Assembly (NCBI RefSeq): GCF_963678635.1
Contig: NC_087069.1
Coordinates: forward strand, 56,071,175-56,135,174
Source: Symsagittifera roscoffensis
Lineage: Eukaryota > Xenacoelomorpha > Acoela > Convolutidae
DNA length: 64,000 nt
Direction: 5' to 3'
Positions 47,214 through 61,572 of this stretch are shown here, one piece after another; position 1 is the first letter of the stretch, and every line of letters starts with the position of its first letter. Position numbers and translations under genes: made by a program. The notes below the pieces were generated by a model. The model did no database searches, had not been told where the DNA came from, and worked only from the letters and a program-made list of their open reading frames with translations.

Positions 47214-50200
47214 AGAGGGTGAGTTTGACTGACAGTCGACGGGCCGAGAACGATGAAGGTGATGAAGAGGGCGAAGAGGGTGAGTTTGACTGATAATGGA
47301 CTGACTGAGTACTAGGAAGGGGATGAAGAGGGCAAAGAGGGCAAATTCGACTGACAGTGAACGGGCCGAGAACTATGAAAGTGATGAAGAGGGCGAGGAG
47401 GGCGAGTTTTACTGACAGTGGACGGGCCGAGAACTATGAAGGCGATGAAGAGGGCAAAGAGGGCGAGTTTGACTGACAGTGGACGGGCCGAGAACTAAGA
47501 AGGTGATGAAGAGGGCGAAGAGGGTGAGTTTGACTGATAGTGGACTGATCAGGTACTAAGAAGGGGATGAAGAGGGTGAGGATTAAGATTTAGAGTGATA
47601 GTGGACTGACCGAGTACAAGGAAAGGGATAAAGAGGGCGAAGAGGGTGAGTTTGACTGACAGTGGACGGGCCGAGAACTATGAGGGTGATGGAGAGGGCA
47701 AAGAGGGTGAGTTTGACTGATATTGGACTGACCGAGTACTAGGAAGGGGATGAAGAGGGCAAAGAGGGTGAGTTTGACTGACAGTCGACGGGCCGAGAAC
47801 GATGAAGGTGATGAAGAGGGCGAAGAGGGTGAGTTTGACTGATAGTGGACTGATCGAGTACTGGGAAGGTGATGAAGAGGGCGAAGAGTGTGAGTTTGAC
47901 TGACAGTGGACCGGCCGAGAACTATGAAGGTGATGAAGAGGGCGAATAGGGTGAGTTTGACTGATAGTGGACTGACCGAGTACCAGAAAGGGGATGAAGA
48001 GGGCAAAGAGGGTGAATTTGACTGACAGTCGACGGGCCGAGAACGATGAAGGTGATGAAGAGGGCGAAGAGGGTGAGTTTGACTGATAATGGACTGACTG
48101 AGTACTAGGAAGGGGATGAAGAGGGCGAGGATTAAGATTTAGAGTGATAGTGGACTGACCGAGTACTAGGAAGGGGATGAAGAGGGCAAAGAGGGCAAAT
48201 TTGACTGACAGTGAACGGGCCGAGAACTATGAAGGCGATGAAGAGGGCAAAGAGGGCGAGTTTGACTGACAGTGGACGGGCCGAGAACTAAGAAGGTGAT
48301 GAAGAGGGCGAAGAGGGTGAGTTTGACTGATAGTGGACTGACCAGGTACTAGGAAGGGGATGAAGAGGGTGAGGATTAAGATTTAGAGTGATAGTGGACT
48401 GACCGAGTACAAGGAAGGGGATAAAGAGGGCGAAGAGGGTGAGTTTGACTGACAGTGGACGGGCCGAGAACTATGAGGGTGATGGAGAGGGCAAAGAGGG
48501 TGAGTTTGACTGATATTGGACTGACCGAGTACTAGGAAGGGGATGAAGAGGGCAAAGAGGGTGATTTTGACTGACAGTCGACGGGCCGAGAACGATGAAG
48601 GTGATGAAGAGAGCGAAGAGGGTGAGTTTGACTGATAATGGACTGACCGAGTACTAGGAAGGGGATGAAGAGGGCGATGGTTAAGATTTAGAATGATAGT
48701 GGACTGACCGAGTGCTAGGAAGGGGATGAAGAGGGCAAAGAGGGTGAGTTTGACTGACAGTGGACTGGCCGAGAACTATGAAGGTGATGAAGAGGGCAAA
48801 GAGGGTGAGTTTGACTGATATTGGACTGACTGAGTTCTAGGAAGGGGATGAAGAGGGCAAAGAGGGTGAATTTGACTGACAGTCGATGGGCCGAGAACGA
48901 TGAAGGTGATGAAGAGAGCCAAGAGGGTGAGTTTGACTGATAATGGACTGACCGAGTACTAGGAAGGGGATGAAGAGGGCGATGATTAAGGTTTAGAGTG
49001 ATAGTGGACTGACCGAGTACTAGGAAGGGGATGAAGAGGGCTAAGTGGGTGAGTTTGACTGATAGTGCACTGACCGCGTACTAGGAAGGGGATGAAGAGG
49101 GCGAAGAGGGTGAGTTTGACTGACAGTGGACTGACCGAGTACTAGGAAGGTGATGAAGAGGGCGAAGAGGGTGAGTATGACTGATAATGGACTGACCGAG
49201 TACTAGGAGGGGATGAAGAGGGCGAAGAGGATGAGTTTGACTGAAAGTTGACTGACCAGGTACTAGGAAGGGGATGAAGAGAGCAAGGATTAAGATTTAG
49301 AGTGATAGTGGACTGACCGAGTACTAGGAAGGGGATGAAGAGGGCGAAGAGGGTGAATTTGACTGACAGTCGACGGGCCGAGAACGATGAAGGTGATGAA
49401 GAGGGCGAAGAGGGTGAGTTTGACTGATAATGGACTGACTGAGTACTAGGAAGGGGATGAAGAGGGCGAGGATTAAGATTTAGAGTGATAGTGGACTGAC
49501 CGAGTACTAGGAAGGGGATGAAGAGGGCAAAGAGGGCAAATTTGACTGACAGTGAACGGGCCGAGAACTATGAAAGTGATGAAGAGGGCGAAGAGGGCGA
49601 GTTTTACTGACAGTGGACGGGCCGAGAACTATGAAGGCGATGAAGAGGGCAAAGAGGGCGAGTTTGACTGACAGTGGACGGGCCGAGAACTAAGAAGGTG
49701 ATGAAGAGGGCGAAGAGGGTGAGTTTGACTGATAGTGGACTGACCAGGTACTAGGAAGGGGATGAAGAGGGTGAGGATTAAGATTTAGAGTGATAGTGGA
49801 CTGACCGAGTACAAGGAAGGGGATAAAGAGGGCGAAGAGGGCGAGTTTGACTGACAGTGGACGGGCCGAGAACTAAGAAGGTGATGAAGAGGGCGAAGAG
49901 GGTGAGTTTGACTGATAGTGGACTGACCAGGTACTAGGAAGGGGATGAAGAGGGTGAGGATTAAGATTTAGAGTGATAGTGGACTGACCGAGTACAAGGA
50001 AGGGGATAAAGAGGGCGAAGAGGGTGAGTTTGGCTGATAGTGGACTGACCGAGTACTAGGAAGGGGATGAAGAGAGCAAGGATTAAGATTTAGAGTGATA
50101 GTGGACTGACTGAGTACTAGGAAGGGGATGAAGAGGGCTAAGAGGGTGAGTTTGACTGATAGTGCACTGACCGCGTACTAGGAAGGGGATGAAGAGGGCG

Positions 50201-53200
50201 AAGAGGGTGAGTTTGACTGATAGTGGACTGACCGAGTACTAGGAAGGTGATGAAGAGGGCGAAGAGGGTGAGTATGACTGATAATGGACTGACCGAGTAC
50301 TAGGAGGGGATGAAGAGGGCGAAGAGGATGAGTTTGACTGAAAGTTGACTGACCAGGTACTAGGAAGGGGATGAAGAGAGCAAGGATTAAGATTTAGAGT
50401 GATAGTGGACTGACCGAGTACTAGGAAGGGGATGAAGAGGGCGAAGAGGGTGAATTTGACTGACAGTCGACGGGCCGAGAACGATGAAGGTGATGAAGAG
50501 GGCGAAGAGGGTGAGTTTGACTGATAATGGACTGACTGAGTACTAGGAAGGGGATGAAGAGGGCGAGGATTAAGATTTAGAGTGATAGTGGACTGACCGA
50601 GTACTAGGAAGGGGATGAAGAGGGCAAAGAGGGCAAATTTGACTGACAGTGAACGGGCCGAGAACTATGAAAGTGACGAAGAGGGCGAAGAGGGCGAGTT
50701 TTACTGACAGTGGACGGGCCGAGAACTATGAAGGCGATGAAGAGGGCAAAGAGGGCGAGTTTGACTGACAGTGGACGGGCCGAGAACTAAGAAGGTGATG
50801 AAGAGGGCGAAGAGGGTGAGTTTGACTGATAGTGGACTGACCAGGTACTAGGAAGGGGATGAAGAGGGTGAGGATTAAGATTTAGAGTGATAGTGGACTG
50901 ACCGAGTACAAGGAAGGGGATAAAGAGGGCGAAGAGGGTGAGTTTGACTGACAGTGGACGGGCCGAGAACTATGAGGGTGATGGAGAGGGCAAAGAGGGT
51001 GAGTTTGACTGATATTGGACTGACCGAGTACTAGGAAGGGGATGAAGAGGGCAAAGAGGGTGATTTTGACTGACAGTTGACGGGCCGAGAACGATGAAGG
51101 TGATGAAGAGAGCGAAGAGGGTGAGTTTGACTGATAATGGACTGACCGAGTACTAGGAAGGGGATGAAGAGGGCGATGATTAAGATTTAGAATGATAGTG
51201 GACTGACCGAGTGCTAGGAAGGGGATGAAGAGGGCAAAGAGGGTGAGTTTGACTGACAGTGGACGGGCCGAGAACTATGAAGGTGATGAAGAGGGCAAAG
51301 AGGGTGAGTTTGACTGATATTGGACTGACTGAGTGCTAGGAAGGGGATGAAGAGGGCAAAGAGGGTGAATTTGACTGACAGTCGATGGGCCGAGAACGAT
51401 GAAGCTGATGAAGAGAGCGAAGAGGGTGAGTTTGACTGATAATGGACTGACCGAGTACTAGGAAGGGGATGAAGAGGGCGATGATTAAGGTTTAGAGTGA
51501 TAGTGGACTGACCGAGTACTAGGAAGGGGATGAAGAGGGCTAAGAGGGTGAGTTTGACTGATAGTGCACTGACCGCGTACTAGGAAGGGGATGAAGAGGG
51601 CGAAGAGGGTGAGTTTGACTGATAGTGGACTGACCGAGTACTAGGAAGGTGATGAAGAGGGCGAAGAGGGTGAGTATGACTGATAATGGACTGACCGAGT
51701 ACTAGGAGGGGATGAAGAGGGCGAAGAGGATGAGTTTGACTGAAAGTTGACTGACCAGGTACTAGGAAGGGGATGAAGAGAGCAAGGATTAAGATTTAGA
51801 GTGATAGTGGACTGACCGAGTACTAGGAAGTAGATGAAGAGGGCGAAGAGGGTGAGTTTGACTGATAGCGCACTGACCGCGTACTAGGAAGCGGATGAAG
51901 AGGGCGAAGTGGGTGAGTTTGACTGATAGTGGACTGACCGAGTACTAGGAAGGGGATGAAGAGGGCAAAGAGGGTGATTTTGACTGACAGTCGACGGGCC
52001 GAGAACGATGAAGGTGATGAAGAGAGCGAAGAGGGTGAGTTTGACTGATAATGGACTGACCGAGTACTAGGAAGGGGATGAAGAGGGCGATGATTAAGAT
52101 TTAGAGTGATAGTGGACTGACCGAGTACTAGGAAGGGGATGAAGAGGGCGAAGAGGGTGAGTTTGACTGATAGTGCACTGACCGCGTACTAGGAAGGGGA
52201 TGAAGAGGGCGAAGAGGGTGAGTTTGACTGATAGTGGACTGACCGAGTACTAGGAAGGTGATGAAGAGGGCGAAGAGGGTGAGTATGACTGATAGTGGAC
52301 TGACCGAGTACTAGGAGGGGATGAAGAGGGCGAAGAGGATGAGTTTGACTGAAAGTGGACTGACCAGGTACTAGGAAGGGGATGAAGAGAGCAAGGATTA
52401 AGATTTAGAGTGATAGTGGACTGACTGAGTACTAGGAAGGGGATGAAGAGGGCGAAGAGGGTGAGTTTGACTGATAGTGCACTGACCGCGTACTAGGAAG
52501 GGGATGAAGAGGGCGAAGAGGGTGAGTTTGACTGATAGTGGACTGACCGAGTACTAGGAAGGTGATGAAGAGGGCGAAGAGGGTGAGTAGGACTGACAGT
52601 GGACTGACCCAGTACTAGGAATGTGATGAAGAGGGCGAAGAGTGTGAGTATGACTGATAGTGGACTGACCGAGTACTAGGAGGGGACGAAGAGGGCGAAG
52701 AGGTTGAGTTTGACTGATAGTGGTCTGACCGAGTACTAGGAAGGAGATGAAGAGGGCGAAGAGGGTGAGTTTGGCTGATAGTGGACTGACCGAGTACTAG
52801 GAAGGGGATGAAGAGAGCAAGGATTAAGATTTAGAGTGATAGTGGACTGACTGAGTACTAGGAAGGGGATGAAGAGGGCGAAGAGGGTGAGTTTGACTGA
52901 TAGTGCACTGACCGCGTACTAGGAAGGGGATGAAGAGGGCTAAGAGGGTGAGTTTGACTGATAGTGGACTGACCGAGTACTAGGAAGGTGATGAAGAGGG
53001 CGAAGAGGGTGAGTAGGACTGATAGTGGACTGACCGAGTACTAGGAAGGTGATGAAGAGGGCGAAGAGGGTGAGTATGACTGATAATGGACTGACCGAGT
53101 ACTAGGAGGGGATGAAGAGGGCGAAGAGGATGAGTTTGACTGAAAGTGGACTGACCAGGTACTAGGAAGGGGATGAAGAGAGCAAGGATTAAGATTTAGA

Positions 53201-56200
53201 GTGATAGTGGACTGACTGAGTACTAGGAAGGGGATGAAGAGTGCGAAGAGGGTGAGTTTGACTGATAGTGCACTGACCGCGTACTAGGAAGGGGATGAAG
53301 AGGGCGAAGAGGGTGAGTTTGACTGATAGTGGACTGACCGAGTACTAGGAAGGTGATGAAGAGGGCGAAGAGGGTGAGTAGGACTGATAGTGGACTGACC
53401 GAGTACTAGGAATGTGATGAAGAGGGCGAAGAGGGTGAGTATGACTGATAGTGGACTGACCGAGTACTAGGAGGGGACGAAGAGGGCGAAGAGGTTGAGT
53501 TTGACTGATAGTGGTCTGACCGAGTACTAGGAGGGGATGAAGAGGGCGAAGAGGATGAGTTTGACTGAAAGTGGACTGACCAGGTACTAGGAAGGGGATG
53601 AAGAGAGCAAGGATTAAGATTTAGAGTGATAGTGGACTGACTGAGTACTAGGAAGGGGATGAAGAGGGCGAAGAGGGTGAGTTTGACTGATAGTGCACTG
53701 ACCGCGTACTAGGAAGGGGATGAAGAGGGCGAAGAGGGTGAGTTTGACTGATAGTGGACTGACCGAGTACTAGGAAGGTGATGAAGAGGGCGAAGAGGGT
53801 GAGTAGGACTGATAGTGGACTGACCGAGTACTAGGAATGTGATGAAGAGGGCGAAGAGGGTGAGTATGACTGATAGTGGACTGACCGAGTACTAGGAGGG
53901 GACGAAGAGGGTGAAGAGGTTGAGTTTGACTGATAGTGGTCTGACCGAGTACTAGGAAGGAGATGAAGAGGGCGAAGAGGGTGAGTTTGGCTGATAGTGG
54001 ACTGACCGAGTACTAGGAAGGTGATGAAGAGGGCGAAGAGGGTGAGTAGGACTGATAGTGGACTGACCGAGTACTAGGAAGGTGATGAAGAGGGCGAAGA
54101 GGGTGAGTATGACTGATAATGGACTGACCGAGTACTAGGAGGGGATGAAGAGGGCGAAGAGGATGAGTTTGACTGAAAGTGGACTGACCAGGTACTAGGA
54201 AGGGGATGAAGAGAGCAAGGATTAAGATTTAGAGTGATAGTGGACTGACTGAGTACTAGGAAGGGGATGAAGAGTGCGAAGAGGGTGAGTTTGACTGATA
54301 GTGCACTGACCGCGTACTAGGAAGGGGATGAAGAGGGCGAAGAGGGTGAGTTTGACTGATAGTGGACTGACCGAGTACTAGGAAGGTGATGAAGAGGGCG
54401 AAGAGGGTGAGTAGGACTGATAGTGGACTGACCGAGTACTAGGAATGTGATGAAGAGGGCGAAGAGGGTGAGTATGACTGATAGTGGACTGACCGAGTAC
54501 TAGGAGGGGACGAAGAGGGCGAAGAGGTTGAGTTTGACTGATAGTGGTCTGACCGAGTACTAGGAGGGGATGAAGAGGGCGAAGAGGATGAGTTTGACTG
54601 AAAGTGGACTGACCAGGTACTAGGAAGGGGATGAAGAGAGCAAGGATTAAGATTTAGAGTGATAGTGGACTGACTGAGTACTAGGAAGGGGATGAAGAGG
54701 GCGAAGAGGGTGAGTTTGACTGATAGTGCACTGACCGCGTACTAGGAAGGGGATGAAGAGGGCGAAGAGGGTGAGTTTGACTGATAGTGGACTGACCGAG
54801 TACTAGGAAGGTGATGAAGAGGGCGAAGAGGGTGAGTAGGACTGATAGTGGACTGACCGAGTACTAGGAATGTGATGAAGAGGGCGAAGAGGGTGAGTAT
54901 GACTGATAGTGGACTGACCGAGTACTAGGAGGGGACGAAGAGGGTGAAGAGGTTGAGTTTGACTGATAGTGGTCTGACCGAGTACTAGGAAGGAGATGAA
55001 GAGGGCGAAGAGGGTGAGTTTGGCTGATAGTGGACTGACCGAGTACTAGGAAGGCGATGAAGGGGGCAAAGAGGGTGAATTTGACTGATAGTGGACGGGC
55101 CCAGTTCTATGGCGGCAGTTGAAGAGGGCGAGGAGAGTGAGTTTTACAGTTAGTGGACTGACCGCGTACTAAGAAGGGGATGAAGAGGGCGAGGATTAAG
55201 ATTAAGAGTGATAGTGGACTGACCGAGTACTAGGAAGGGGATGAAGAGGGCGAAGAGGGTGAGTTTGACTTACAGTTGACGGGCCGAGAACTAAGAAGGT
55301 GATGAAGAGGGCGAAGAGGATGAGTTTGACTGATAGTGGACTGACCAGGTACTAGGAAGGGGATGAAGAGGGCTAGGATTAAGATTTAGAGTGATAGTGG
55401 ACTGACCGAGTACTAGGAAGGGGATGAAGAGGGTGAGTTTGACTGATAGTGGACTGACCGCGAACTAGGAAGGGTATGAAGAGGGCGAGGAGGGTGAGTT
55501 TGACTGATAGTGGACTGACCCAGTACTAGGAAGGTGATGAAGAGGGTGAAGAGGGTGAGTATAACTGATAGTGGACTGACCGAGTACTAGGAGGGGATGA
55601 AGAGGGCGAAGAGGTTGAGTTTGACTTACAGTGGATGGGCCCAGAACTATTAAGGTGACGAAGAGGGCGAAGAGGTTGAGTTTGACTGATAGTGATCTGA
55701 CCGAGTACTAGGAAGGGGATGAAGAGGGCGAAGCTGGTGAGTTTGACTGATAGTGGACTGACCGAGTACTAGGAAGGTGATGAAGAGGGCGAAGAGGGTG
55801 AGTATGAATGATAATGGACTGACCGAGTACTAGGAGGGGATGAAGAGGGCGAAGAGGTTGAGTTTGGCTGACAGTGGATGGGCCCAGAACTATTAAGGTG
55901 ACGAAGAGGGCAAAGAGGTTGAGTTTGACTGAAAGTGGTCTAACCGAGTACTAGGAAGGGGATGAAGAGGGCGTAGAGGGTGAGTTTGGCTGATAGTGGA
56001 CTGACCGAGTACTAGGAAGGTGATGAAGAGGTCAAAGAGGGTGAAATTGACTGATAGTGGACGGGCCAAGTTCTATGGCGGCAGTTGAAGAGGGCGAGGA
56101 GAGTGAGTTGGACAGTTAGTGGACTGACCGCGTACTAAGAAGGGGATGAAGAGGGCGAGTATAAATATTAAGTGTGATGGTGGGCTGACCGAGTACTAGG

Positions 56201-58189
56201 AAGGGGATGAAGAGGGCAAAGAGGATGAGTTTGACTGACAGTGGATGGGCCCAGAATTTTTAAGGTGACGAAGAGGGCCAAGAGGTTGAGTTTGACTGAT
56301 AGTGGTCTGACCGAGTACTAGCAAGGGGATGAAGATGGCGAAGAGGGTGAGTTTGGCTGATAGTGGACTGACCGAGTACTAGGAAGGTGATGAAGAGAGC
56401 AAAGAGGGTGAATTTGACTGATAGTGGACGGGCCGAGTTATATGGCGGCAGTTGAAGAGGGCGAGGAGAGTCAGTTTGACAGTTAGTGGACTGACCGCGT
56501 ACTAAGAAGGCGATGAAGAGGGCGAGGATTAAGATTAAGAGTGATAGTGGACTGACCGAGTACTAGGAAGGGGATGAAGAGGGCGAAGAGGGTGAGTTTG
56601 ACTGACAGAGGACTGACCGCGTACTAGGAGGGGGATGAAGAGGGCGAAGAGGGTGAGTTTGACTGATAGTGGACTGACCGAGTACTAGGAAGGGGATAAA
56701 GAGGGCGAAGAGGATGAGTTTGACTGACGGTTGACGGGCCGCGAACTAGGAAGGTGATGAAGAGGGCGAAGAGGGTCAGTTTGACTGACAGTGGACGGGC
56801 CGCGAACTAGGAAGGTGATGAAGAGGGCGAAGAGGGTGAGTTTGGCTGATAGTGGACTGACCGAGTACTAGGAAGGTGATGAAGAGAGCAAAGAGGGTGA
56901 ATTTGACTGATAGTGGACGGGCCGAGTTATATGGCGGCAGTTGAAGAGGGCGAGGAGAGTCAGTTTGACAGTTAGTGGACTGACCGCGTACTAAGAAGGC
57001 GATGAAGAGGGCGAGGATTAAGATTAAGAGTGATAGTGGACTGACCGAGTACTAGGAAGGGGATGAAGAGGGCGAAGAGGGTGAGTTTGACTGACAGAGG
57101 ACTGACCGCGTACTAGGAGGGGGATGAAGAGGGCGAAGAGGGTGAGTTTGACTGATAGTGGACTGACCGAGTACTAGGAAGGGGATAAAGAGGGCGAAGA
57201 GGATGAGTTTGACTGACGGTGGACGGGCCGCGAACTAGGAAGGTGATGAAGAGGGCGAAGAGGGTCAGTTTGACTGACAGTGGACGGGCCGCGAACTAGG
57301 AAGGTGATGAAGAGGTCAAAGAGGGTGAAATTGACTGATAGTGGACGGGCCAAGTTCTATGGCGGCAGTTGAAGAGGGCGAGGAGAGTGAGTTGGACAGT
57401 TAGTGGACTGACCGCGTACTAAGAAGGGGATGAAGAGGGCGAGGATAAATATTAAGTGTGATAGTGGGCTGACCGAGTACTAGGAAGGGGATGAAGAGGG
57501 CAAAGAGGATGAGTTTGACTGACAGTGGATGGGCCCAGAATTATTAAGGTGACGAAGAGGGCCAAGAGGTTGAGTTTGACTGATAGTGGTCTGACCGAGC
57601 ACTAGCAAGGGGATGAAGAGGGCGAAGAGGGTGAGTTTGGCTGATAGTGGACTGACCGAGTACTAGGAAGGTGATGAAGAGAGCAAAGAGGGTGAATTTG
57701 ACTGATAGTGGACGGGCCGAGTTATATGGCGGCAGTTGAAGAGGGCGAGGAGAGTCAGTTTGACAGTTAGTGGACTGACCGCGTACTAAGAAGGCGATGA
57801 AGAGGGCGAGGATTAAGATTAAGAGTGATAGTGGACTGACCGAGTACTAGGAAGGGGATGAAGAGGGCGAAGAGGGTGAGTTTGACACTGACAGAGGACT
57901 GACCGCGTACTAGGAGGGGGATGAAGAGGGCGAAGAGGGTGAGTTTGACTGATAGTGGACTGACCGAGTACTAGGAAGGGGATAAAGAGGGCGAAGAGGA
58001 TGAGTTTGACTGACGGTGGACGGGCCGCGAACTAGGAAGGTGATGAAGAGGGCGAAGAGGGTCAGTTTGACTGACAGTGGACGGGCCGCGAACTAGGAAG
58101 GTGATGAAGAGGGCGAAGAGGGTCAGTTTGACTGACAGTGGACTGACCGAGTACTAGGAAGGGGATGAAGAGGGCGAAGAGGATGAGTT

Positions 58190-60640
58190 TGACTGACGGT
58201 GGACGGGCCGAGAACTATGAAGGTGATGAAGAGGGCAAAGAGGGTGAGTTTGACTGATAGTGGACTGACCGCGTACTAGGAAGGGGATGAAGAGGGCGAA
58301 GTGGGTGAGTTTGACTGATAGTGGACTGACCGAGTACTATGCAGGGGATGAAGAGGGCGAAGAGGGTGAGTTTGACTGATAGTGGACTGACCGAGTACTA
58401 GGAAGGTGATGAAGAGGGCGAGGATTAAGATATAGAGTGATAGTGGACTGACCGATTACTAGGAACGGGATGAAGAGGGCGAAGAGGGTGAATTCGACTG
58501 ATAGTGGACTGACCGCGTACTAGGAAGGGGATGAAGAGGGCGAAGAGGGTGAGTTTGACTGATAGTGGACTGACCGAAAACTATGAAGGGGATGAAGAGG
58601 GCGAGGAGGGTGAATTTGACTGATAGTGCACTGACCGCGTACTAGGAAGAAGATGAAGAGGGCGAAGAGGGTGAGTTTGACTGATAGTGGACTGACCGAT
58701 TACTAGGAAGGTGATGAAGAGGGCGAAGAGGTAGAGTATGACTGATAGTGGACTGACCGAGTACTAGGAGGGGATGAAGAGGGCGAAGAGGATGAGTTTG
58801 ACTGACAGTGGATGGGCCCAGAACTATGAAGGTGATGAAGAGGGCAAAGAGGGTGAGTTTGACTGACGGTGGACGGGCCGCGAACTAGGAAGGTGATGAA
58901 GAGGGCGAAGAGGGTCAGTTTGACTGACAGTGGACGGGCCGCGAACTAAGAAGGCGATGAAGAGGGCGAGGATTAAGATTAAGAGTGATAGTGGACTGAC
59001 CGAGTACTAGGAAGGGGATGAAGAGGGCGAAGAGGGTGAGTTTGACACTGACAGAGGACTGACCGCGTACTAGGAGGGGGATGAAGAGGGCGAAGAGGGT
59101 GAGTTTGACTGATAGTGGACTGACCGAGTACTAGGAAGGGGATATAGAGGGCGAAGAGGATGAGTTTGACTGACGGTGGACGGGCCGCGAACTAGGAAGG
59201 TGATGAAGAGGGCGAAGAGGGTCAGTTTGACTGACAGTGGACGGGCCGCGAACTAGGAAGGTGATGAAGAGGGCGAAGAGGGTCAGTTTGACTGATAGTG
59301 GACTGACCGAGTACTAGGAAGGGGATGAAGAGGGCGAAGAGGATGAGTTTGACTGACGGTGGACGGGCCGAGAACTATGAAGGTGATGAAGAGGGCAAAG
59401 AGGGTGAGTTTGACTGATAGTGGACTGACCGCGTACTAGGAAGGGGATGAAGAGGGCGAAGTGGGTGAGTTTGACTGATAGTGGACTGACCGAGTACTAT
59501 GCAGGGGATGAAGAGGGCGAAGAGGGTGAGTTTGACTGATAGTGGACTGACCGAGTACTAGGAAGGTGATGAAGAGGGCGAGGATTAAGATATAGAGTGA
59601 TAGTGGACTGACCGATTACTAGGAACGGGATGAAGAGGGCGAAGAGGGTGAATTCGACTGATAGTGGACTGACCGCGTACTAGGAAGGGGATGAAGAGGG
59701 CGAAGAGGGTGAGTTTGACTGATAGTGGACTGACCGAAAACTATGAAGGGGATGAAGAGGGCGAGGAGGGTGAATTTGACTGATAGTGCACTGACCGCGT
59801 ACTAGGAAGAAGATGAAGAGGGCGAAGAGGGTGAGTTTGACTGATAGTGGACTGACCGAGTACTAGGAAGGTGATGAAGAGGGCGAAGAGGTAGAGTATG
59901 ACTGATAGTGGACTGACCGAGTACTAGGAGGGGATGAAGAGGGCGAAGAGGATGAGTTTGACTGACAGTGGATGGGCCCAGAACTATGAAGGTGATGAAG
60001 AGGGCAAAGAGGGTGAGTTTGACTGATAGTGGACTGACCGCGTACTAGGAAGGGGATGAAGAGGGCGAAGTGGGTGAGTTTGACTGATAGTGGACTGACC
60101 GAGTACTATGCAGGGGATGAAGAGGGCGAGGAGGGTGAATTTGACTGATAGTGGACTGACCGCGTACTAGGAACGGGATGAAGAGGGCGAAGAGGGTGAA
60201 TTCGACTGATAGTGGACTGACCGCGTACTAGGAAGGGGATGAAGAGGGCGAAGAGGGTGAGTTTGACTGATAGTGGACTGACCGAAAACTATGAAGGGGA
60301 TGAAGAGGGCGAGGAGGGTGAATTTGACTGATAGTGCACTGACCGCGTACTAGGAAGAAGATGAAGAGGGCGAAGAGGGTGAGTTTGACTGATAGTGGAC
60401 TGACCGAGTACTAGGAAGGTGATGAAGAGGGCGAAGAGGTAGAGTATGACTGATAGTGGACTGACCGAGTACTAGGAGGGGATGAAGAGGGCGAAGAGGA
60501 TGAGTTTGACTGACAGTGGATGGGCCCAGAACTATGAAGGTGATGAAGAGGGCAAAGAGGGTGAGTTTGACTGATAGTGGACTGACCGCGTACTAGGAAG
60601 GGGATGAAGAGGGCGAAGTGGGTGAGTTTGACTGATAGTG
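58190..60640. repeat. Long near-identical blocks in satellite 3 (offset about 1160 bp)
   Basis: The series from GACGGTGGACGGGCCGAGAA at about 58190 recurs at about 59350 with the same run of rare monomers (GTACTATGCAGGGGATG, GATTACTAGGAACGGGATG, GAAAACTATGAAGGGG). Parts recur again from about 60000. The offset is close to 19 monomers. Confidence 0.75.
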
Positions 60641-61572
60641 GACTGACCGAGTACTATGCAGGGGATGAAGAGGGCGAGGAGGGTGAATTTGACTGATAGT
60701 GGACTGACCGCGTACTAGGAAGGAGATGAAGAGGGCGAGGATTAAGATATAGAGTGATAGTGGACTGACCGATTACTAGGAAGGGGATGAAGAGGGCGAA
60801 GAGGGTGAATTTGACTGATAGTGGACTGACCGCGTACTAGGAAGGGGATGAAGAGGGCGAAGCGGGTGAGTTTGACTGATAGTGGAGTGACCGAGTATTA
60901 TGAAGGGGATGAAGAGGGCGAGGAGGGTGAATTTGACTGATAGTGCACTGACCGCGTACTAGGAAGGAGATGGAGAGGGCGAAGAGGGTGAGTTTGACTG
61001 AAAGTGGACTGACCGAGTACTAGGAAGGTGATGAAGAGGGCGAAGAGGGTGAGTATGACTGATAGTGGACTGACCGAGTACTAGGAGGGGATGAAGAGGG
61101 CGAAGAGGATGAGTTTGACTGACAATGGATGGGCCCAGAACTATTAAGGTGACGAAGAGGTTGAGGTTGACTGATAGTGGTCTGACCGAGTACTAGGAAG
61201 GGGATGAAGAGGGCGAAGAGGGTGAGTTTGGCTGATAGTGGACTGACCGAGTTCTTGGAAGGTGATGAAGAGGGCAAAGAGGTTGAATTTGACTGATAGT
61301 GGACGGGCCGAGTTCTATGACGGCAGTTGAAGAGGGTGAGAAGAGTGAGTTTGACAGTTAGTCGACTGACCGCTTACTAAGAAGGGGATGAAGAGGGCGA
61401 AGAGGGTGATTTTGACTGACAGTGGACTAACCGCGTACTAGGAGGTGGATGAAGAGGGCGAAGAGGGTGAGTTTGACTGATAGTGGACTGACCGAGTACT
61501 AGGAAGGGGATAAAGAGGGCGAAGAGGGTGAGTTTGGTTGATAGTGGACTGACCGAGTACTAGGAAGGGGAT